Positions 7,978 through 10,841 of a stretch of 10,841 bases of DNA are shown one piece after another (within the stretch, counting starts at the first letter, position 1; each line of letters begins with the position of its first letter). The stretch is from JACPJP01 sp964650285. Lineage in GTDB: Archaea > Nanobdellota > Nanobdellia > Woesearchaeales > GW2011-AR4. The DNA is taken from the NCBI GenBank assembly GCA_964650285.1, contig CAZYSP010000018.1:1-10841 (forward strand), written 5' to 3'. The notes beneath the pieces are model-generated. The model worked only from the letters and a program-made list of their open reading frames with translations. It ran no database searches and had not been told where the DNA came from. The position numbers and the translations under genes were made by a program.

Positions 7978-7985
7978 TTTATAAA
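7978..7985 (-). promoter_or_regulatory. TATA box of the mcm gene
   Basis: The palindromic octamer TTTATAAA, centred 27.5 bases before the mcm ATG. The same octamer occurs upstream of TBP (8620-8627) and Rpp30 (8968-8975). A start from this box would put the GAGGTG at 7965-7970 outside the message, so whether translation is leaderless or site-led is unresolved. Confidence 0.6.
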
Positions 7986-8017
7986 TCTGACGCGCGGATG
8001 TCCAGTGGTTGTGGGCC

Positions 8018-8029
8018 AAAAAAGAAAAA
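8018..8029 (-). terminator. Oligo-T terminator of the TBP gene
   Basis: TTTTTCTTTTTT on the minus strand, starting directly after the TBP stop codon (8032-8030). A T-rich run with no required hairpin is the usual archaeal intrinsic terminator. It separates TBP from mcm, which has its own TATA box. Confidence 0.6.
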
Positions 8030-8593
8030 TTATGCTCGGGCTTTCTTGAGATTTTCTATCAGTTTATCCAGTGCCATATGAACTTCTTTCTCGCTTTTAG
8101 TTCCTGTGCAGACAATCTTCCCGTTACTAAATAATAAGAAGGTTGCTTGAGGGTTGGTCTTTGTTGGAGGCAGTTTATAGACAAGACCAGGGAATTGTTC
8201 TGGCTCATATTCAACGTTCTGCAATTTTGTCGCAAGCTCGTTTAAGTTCAAGTCCATTCCAACACCGCCTGATGCTACAATATTCTGGATTTTTATTTCT
8301 GGTGTTATCGTAATCTTTATATTTATTTTTTCCAGGCTCTTTATTATCTTCTTTATGCTCTCCCTGACTTTATCAATGGTCCTAGCTCCTGTACAGACCA
8401 CTTTACCAGAACTAAAGATTAAAGCAGATGTTTTAGGCTCCCTTACCCTTATAACAAGCCCTGGAAACTGTTCTGGATTATATTCGGTGTTACTTAGTGT
8501 AGCAGCCATCTTTTCCAAAGGTATATCGTGCTCTAGAGAAGTAGAGACAACTATGTTGACTATCTTGATGTCTCTAGAAACTTTTTTAGCCAT
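8030..8593 (-). CDS. tbp: TATA-box-binding protein (TBP)
   Basis: General transcription factor that binds and bends the TATA box and recruits TFB and RNA polymerase. The 187 residues form the classic two imperfect repeats, about 9-87 and 100-182. Aligned positions can be seen: VNIV and QNIV (N13, N104), EQFPGLV in both halves (F43, F134), and the FSSGKVVCTG and FSNGKIVCTG strands (F60, F155); these match the DNA-contacting Asn and intercalating Phe residues of known TBPs. There is no acidic C-terminal tail. The ATG at 8593 is fixed by a GGGGGTG ribosome-binding site five bases upstream. The promoter region carries three TATA-like boxes, which suggests possible autoregulation. An oligo-T run follows the stop. 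Confidence 0.97.
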   Translation of the reverse strand: MAKKVSRDIKIVNIVVSTSLEHDIPLEKMAATLSNTEYNPEQFPGLVIRVREPKTSALIFSSGKVVCTGARTIDKVRESIKKIIKSLEKINIKITITPEIKIQNIVASGGVGMDLNLNELATKLQNVEYEPEQFPGLVYKLPPTKTNPQATFLLFSNGKIVCTGTKSEKEVHMALDKLIENLKKARA

Positions 8594-8598
8594 TTTTA

Positions 8599-8605
8599 CA
8601 CCCCC
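8599..8605 (-). promoter_or_regulatory. Ribosome-binding site of the TBP gene
   Basis: GGGGGTG on the minus strand, five bases before the ATG, matching the anti-Shine-Dalgarno end of archaeal 16S rRNA. It can only be used if the transcript starts upstream of it, which the nearest TATA box (8620-8627) would not allow; this points to the more distal box. Confidence 0.7.
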
Positions 8606-8619
8606 ACGAGTAAAATTTA

Positions 8620-8671
8620 TTTATAAACCTTTAAAAACGGGGTTCTATTTAAATACTTTTGTCTTTAAATA
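8620..8671 (-). promoter_or_regulatory. TBP promoter with stacked TATA-like boxes
   Basis: Three TATA-like elements upstream of TBP: TTTATAAA at 8620-8627, the palindrome TATTTAAATA at 8646-8655, and TATTTAAA (minus-strand reading) at 8664-8671. The middle box predicts a start near 8624 and a 30-base leader that includes the GGGGGTG site. That start point lies inside the proximal box, so TBP bound there could block it. The distal element reads TTTAAATA on the plus strand and could instead serve a plus-strand transcript beginning near 8694. Confidence 0.45.
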
Positions 8672-8704
8672 GAGGGATTTTGATATGAATATTTAAGGAA
8701 ATAT

Positions 8705-8911
8705 GCCTCCTTTGTTTCCTATGGAAACCACAATAGAGTTTGCTGAATAATTAAGCAAAGCCAAGCATTGCCAATTCAGGGGAGGCGGGTGGGCAGAATA
8801 ACAATAAATCCGAAATTAAAATATTGTGCATCATAACTAAATGACATATAAAAAATGATATCAAGATGCAACATTTTGTCTAAAGTCCGCTCCGGCATAG
8901 CTTGGCGTTGT
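8705..8911. other. Intergenic region with paired GC-rich islands; possible structured RNA
   Basis: This is the bulk of the 381-base gene-free gap 8594-8974. Two GC-rich islands (8760-8794, about 66% GC; 8885-8907, about 70%) stand out in an AT-rich spacer and are complementary to each other. Bases 8755-8772 pair with 8894-8911 as helices of 4, 7 and 4 bp with small internal mismatches. The right arm then continues without a break, 8885-8893 pairing with 8781-8790 through one bulge. Inside, TGCATC (8827-8832) matches GATGCA (8865-8870). An alternative fold pairs GCCTCC (8705-8710) with GGAGGC (8781-8786) around two perfect 6-bp hairpins (8714-8728 and 8739-8759). No credible protein ORF and no tRNA features are present. 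It may be a non-coding RNA of unknown class and strand, or a small element with imperfect terminal inverted repeats. Confidence 0.4.
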
Positions 8912-8967
8912 AGTTTATTAGAAATAATTAACAACCTTAAACCAACAATAACAGTTAAATAGTATTG

Positions 8968-8975
8968 TTTATAAA
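8968..8975 (+). promoter_or_regulatory. TATA box of the Rpp30 gene
   Basis: TTTATAAA centred at 8971.5, predicting a start near 8998, a few bases before the ATGs at 9005 and 9008. The last base of the box is the A of an in-frame ATG at 8975, so that ATG cannot be in the message made from this promoter. Confidence 0.65.
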
Positions 8976-9004
8976 TGTTGAATAGACTATGTGTAGTTGA
9001 TAAA

Positions 9005-9553
9005 ATGATGGACATTGTAATACCCAACAATAATGAAGAAGAGTTCATTGCAATGGCAGAAAAACTAGGTTACAATGCCTTGCGTTTTCTTTATGATATT
9101 AATGAATACGGAAAAAAATTTGAATCAAAGAAAATTAAAGTATATACGGGGATATTAGCAGACAGCAGAAACATAATCAAGAATCGTCATGAAAAAGTTT
9201 TCGTTGCTGTTAAAAGTTTTGGTGACGATAGGGAGATTATAGAACAATCAAAAGCAGATATGATATTTGCTTTTGAAGATAGCACTAAAAGAGATTTTAT
9301 TCATCAAAGAGCTTCTGGATTGAACCATATTATGTGCAAATTGGCAAAGGAGAATAACGTAACTATAGGATTCTCATTAAGCTCTATTTTAAACTCAGGG
9401 GACAAACATGTAGTCTTAGGAAGAATGAAGCAAAACATAAAAATGTGCAAGAAGACCAGGACAAAAACTGCAATTGCTTCTTTTGCCAAAAAACCTTCTG
9501 AAATGAGAAGCGTGCATGATTTAAAAAGTTTGTTTAAGATTTTAGGCAGATGA
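9005..9553 (+). CDS. rnp3: Ribonuclease P protein component 3 (Rpp30/Rnp3)
   Basis: Protein subunit of archaeal RNase P, which with the catalytic RNA and other proteins (it normally pairs with Pop5) trims 5' leaders from pre-tRNA. The protein has the Rpp30 TIM-barrel/PHP-like pattern: MDIVIPNNNEEEF at the start, KLGYNAL, and the signature HQRASGLNHIMCKLAKENNVTIGFSLSSIL in the second half, followed by a basic helix and SEMRSVHDLKSLFKILG at the end. It is compact, 182 residues. The reading frame opens at an ATG at 8975, but this lies inside the TATA box, so I use the tandem ATGs at 9005 (or 9008), which also match the family N-terminus. The stop overlaps the next ATG (ATGA at 9550-9553), implying translational coupling with the downstream surface protein. 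Confidence 0.9.
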   Translation: MMDIVIPNNNEEEFIAMAEKLGYNALRFLYDINEYGKKFESKKIKVYTGILADSRNIIKNRHEKVFVAVKSFGDDREIIEQSKADMIFAFEDSTKRDFIHQRASGLNHIMCKLAKENNVTIGFSLSSILNSGDKHVVLGRMKQNIKMCKKTRTKTAIASFAKKPSEMRSVHDLKSLFKILGR

Positions 9554-10614
9554 CACACAACAAATTATTATGTTTTTGGATTCTGTTTTTGTTATTTAGT
9601 ATTTGTGCCTATGCGCAATTTGATCAGGATAATACCAGGCCGATTGCAGATGCTGGTGTTGATAGAGAGGTTAAAGCAGGAGAAGAAGTAGAACTGCAAG
9701 GCTCTGGCTCGGATATGGAAAATGCTCCTTTAACATTCAAATGGGCAATTGTTTTTAAACCTGTTGGCAGCAAAGCCAGACTTTCAGATACCGATATACA
9801 TAATCCGGCCTTTATTGCAGATATGGTTGGGGGTTATTTGTTTAACTTAAGGGTTAATGATGGCCAATCAAACTCATTACCAGATACAGTACTGTATACT
9901 GCGAAAATAAACTTATCAGAGAATAATAAGTCTATTGCAGATGCTGACACGGATGTTGAGGCAATAGAATCTGATGAACTCTGCGTAGACAAAACATGCA
10001 ACTTAACTCTAAAGCAATGGTGCGATAAAGGTGTATTTGTTTCTGTTGATTATTGTGAGAATTGCGGTAACCAAGATAGTTCTTGTCCAAGCTGCGATGA
10101 TGGTATAATGAATGGTGATGAATCTGATATAGATTGCGGCAGAGCGTGCAGAAATAAATGTTTGGTGGGACAAAATTGTAATGTTGATGAGGATTGTGAA
10201 GATGGTCTTGAATGTATCTCTAATACATGTTCAGAAACAAAACCAGGTGTTGGTATGATATTGGACAAGGAAGAAGAGGGTGACGAAGACGATAAAAAAG
10301 AAATAGGTACAATTCCTTTAGATCCTGTAAGCAAGTCTAATGGGATTGGCAAAACACTGTTTATTGTTGTTATCATAATAATTATATTTGGAGCTGGCAG
10401 TTATGTATTTTATTACTATAAGGATTATTTGATCAAGCCTAAAAAAATTCCAAATGTTTTGGATTCTATATCTAAGTATGTGCAGGTTTTTAGAACACCA
10501 GAAGAAAAAAGGAAAATAGGGAAAATTGTAAAAAAAAGAAGAAAAGCAAAGAAAGAGAAGAGAGAGAAACTTTTTGAAACTTTTTATAAAAAGAAGAAAA
10601 CAAAAAAAGATTAA
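9550..10614 (+). CDS. Surface protein: signal peptide, PKD-like domain, Cys-rich module, membrane anchor
   Basis: A 354-residue predicted exported, membrane-anchored protein of unknown function. In order: a signal peptide (1-22, hydrophobic core LCFWILFLLFSICAYA, likely cut before Q23); a PKD/Ig-like beta-sandwich (about 29-118, opening RPIADAGVDREVKAGEEVEL and closing FNLRVNDGQS); a linker with N-glycosylation sequons; a module with 14 cysteines (145-227) including the CDDGIMNGDESDIDCGRAC pattern seen in archaeal and bacterial surface proteins; an acidic stretch (EEEGDEDDKKE); one transmembrane helix (about 269-290); and a strongly basic cytoplasmic tail of about 60 residues, rich in Lys and Arg. 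Topology is type I. It starts by ATGA overlap with Rpp30, so it is co-transcribed and probably coupled. The domains suggest adhesion or surface-layer attachment, but this is an inference. Confidence 0.85.
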   Translation: MTHNKLLCFWILFLLFSICAYAQFDQDNTRPIADAGVDREVKAGEEVELQGSGSDMENAPLTFKWAIVFKPVGSKARLSDTDIHNPAFIADMVGGYLFNLRVNDGQSNSLPDTVLYTAKINLSENNKSIADADTDVEAIESDELCVDKTCNLTLKQWCDKGVFVSVDYCENCGNQDSSCPSCDDGIMNGDESDIDCGRACRNKCLVGQNCNVDEDCEDGLECISNTCSETKPGVGMILDKEEEGDEDDKKEIGTIPLDPVSKSNGIGKTLFIVVIIIIIFGAGSYVFYYYKDYLIKPKKIPNVLDSISKYVQVFRTPEEKRKIGKIVKKRRKAKKEKREKLFETFYKKKKTKKD

Positions 10615-10634
10615 TTTAATTTGTTTTGTCTTTC
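10612..10634 (+). terminator. T-rich terminator candidate after the surface-protein gene
   Basis: Short T runs (TTT, TTGTTTTGTCTTTC) begin at the stop codon of the surface-protein gene. This fits a weak archaeal oligo-T terminator for the rnp3 operon. The 12-bp inverted repeat just downstream is followed by A rather than T on this strand, so it is not a classical hairpin terminator. Confidence 0.35.
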
Positions 10635-10638
10635 AAAC

Positions 10639-10684
10639 TTTAGTAGCAGAGAATTATAAGCACTTACTTTTGTCTGCTACTAAA
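10639..10684. repeat. 12-bp perfect inverted repeat
   Basis: TTTAGTAGCAGA at 10639-10650 and its exact reverse complement TCTGCTACTAAA at 10673-10684, with a 22-base loop. It lies between the rnp3 operon and the promoter at 10696. It could be a hairpin protecting the 3' end of the operon message or an operator for the downstream gene. Confidence 0.6.
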
Positions 10685-10695
10685 AAATCAAAACG

Positions 10696-10703
10696 TTTAT
10701 ATA
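10696..10703 (+). promoter_or_regulatory. TATA box of the class III leader gene
   Basis: A consensus TTTATATA centred at 10699.5, predicting a start near 10726 and a 21-base leader that contains a GAGGTG ribosome-binding site (10736-10741) five bases before the ATG. This is the strongest complete leadered promoter and start in the window. Confidence 0.7.
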
Positions 10704-10746
10704 TAACTTATTTCATAAGAATATTATATAATAAAGAGGTGCTATA

Positions 10747-10841
10747 ATGAATAAGAAATCCCAAGGACTTTCTATTAATGTCATTATAATAGTTGCTATA
10801 GCACTTATTGTCTTGGTTGTTTTGATTGCGGTGTTTACTGG
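10747..10841 (+). CDS. Class III (type IV pilin-like) signal-peptide protein, N-terminal fragment
   Basis: The gene runs off the window; 31 complete residues plus part of one codon are visible. They form a class III leader: a short basic segment MNKKSQ, then GLSINV and an uninterrupted hydrophobic helix (residues 12-30, rich in Ile, Val, Leu). This layout resembles substrates of archaeal prepilin peptidases, cut near KKSQ/GLS, whose hydrophobic helix then packs into a filament or anchors the protein. The start is secure: GAGGTG five bases upstream and a consensus TATA box. Whether it is a pilin or another small anchored protein cannot be told from this fragment. Its nearness to the surface protein is consistent with a cell-envelope role. 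Confidence 0.75.
   Translation, partial: MNKKSQGLSINVIIIVAIALIVLVVLIAVFT

Noticed and set aside
8703..8750. A 15-codon ORF beginning at the ATG at 8703
   Set aside because: Very short, with no ribosome-binding site, and the sequence is better explained by the overlapping inverted repeats.
8860..8911. Resemblance of AAAGTCCGCTCC to the conserved AAAGUCCG core of RNase P RNA
   Set aside because: The preceding GAGG and the partner conserved segments needed for the P4 helix are not found, and the region before the rnp3 TATA box is too short for the rest of the molecule.
8885..8911. Possible tRNA acceptor (minus strand GCCGGAGCGG)
   Set aside because: No matching 3' acceptor strand, T-loop or D-loop pattern lies at a workable distance.
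8776..9048. A 90-codon minus-strand ORF across the 8594-8974 gap
   Set aside because: It covers the Rpp30 promoter and start on the opposite strand, has no recognisable family pattern, no ribosome-binding site or TATA box in the right place, and crosses the paired GC-rich region.
9550..9618. Lipoprotein signal (C19 in LFSICAYA)
   Set aside because: The residue before the Cys is Ile, not the small residue of a lipobox, and the AYA|Q site fits ordinary signal peptidase cleavage; the protein also has its own membrane anchor.
1..10841. CRISPR array, tandem repeats, transposase, rRNA or integration site
   Set aside because: No regularly spaced direct repeats, transposase motifs, rRNA segments or tRNA-associated duplications were seen on either strand.

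Overview
This window reads as chromosomal DNA from an AT-rich archaeon. Every recognisable gene is archaeal-type information processing or an archaeal-type membrane or surface protein: the D-family DNA polymerase large subunit DP2, initiation factor aIF2-beta, an RPA-like OB-fold protein, the MCM replicative helicase, TATA-binding protein, and the RNase P protein Rpp30. The start sites are preceded by archaeal TATA boxes about 26-27 bases upstream, or by GGGGGTG/GAGGTG ribosome-binding sites. The compact proteins, a SpoIIM-family membrane protein, a Cys-rich surface protein and a class III (pilin-like) leader suggest a DPANN-type lineage (Woesearchaeota/Pacearchaeota-like). That placement is an inference from gene style, not from a marker-gene tree.

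Layout. 4-3528 (+) is DP2. Nine bases on, 3538-3957 (-) is aIF2-beta, which shares a short divergent promoter region with 4049-4900 (+), a SpoIIM-family membrane protein. That gene overlaps tail to tail with the RPA-like gene at 4892-5542 (-). The gap 5573-5920 contains an unlisted small membrane-protein ORF (5703-5846, +). MCM (5921-7954, -) and TBP (8030-8593, -) follow, each with its own promoter. The long gap 8594-8974 holds the TBP promoter with stacked TATA boxes, a region with two mutually complementary GC-rich islands (possible structured RNA or small imperfect-inverted-repeat element), and the rnp3 promoter. Rpp30 (9005-9553, +) overlaps by ATGA with a secreted/anchored PKD-like Cys-rich protein (9550-10614, +). 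After a 12-bp inverted repeat and a strong promoter, a gene for a class III signal-peptide protein starts at 10747 and runs off the window.

Together, DP2, the RPA-like protein and MCM are replication-fork functions; TBP, aIF2-beta and Rpp30 are transcription, translation and tRNA-processing functions. They are close together but mostly in separate transcription units. At several genes the promoter geometry decides the start codon and disagrees with the longest ORF (aIF2-beta, RPA-like, Rpp30). No transposase, CRISPR array, tRNA, rRNA or intein was seen. The most interesting unexplained material is the intergenic structured region at 8700-8911, the 47-residue membrane protein, and the coupling of an RNase P subunit to a surface protein.
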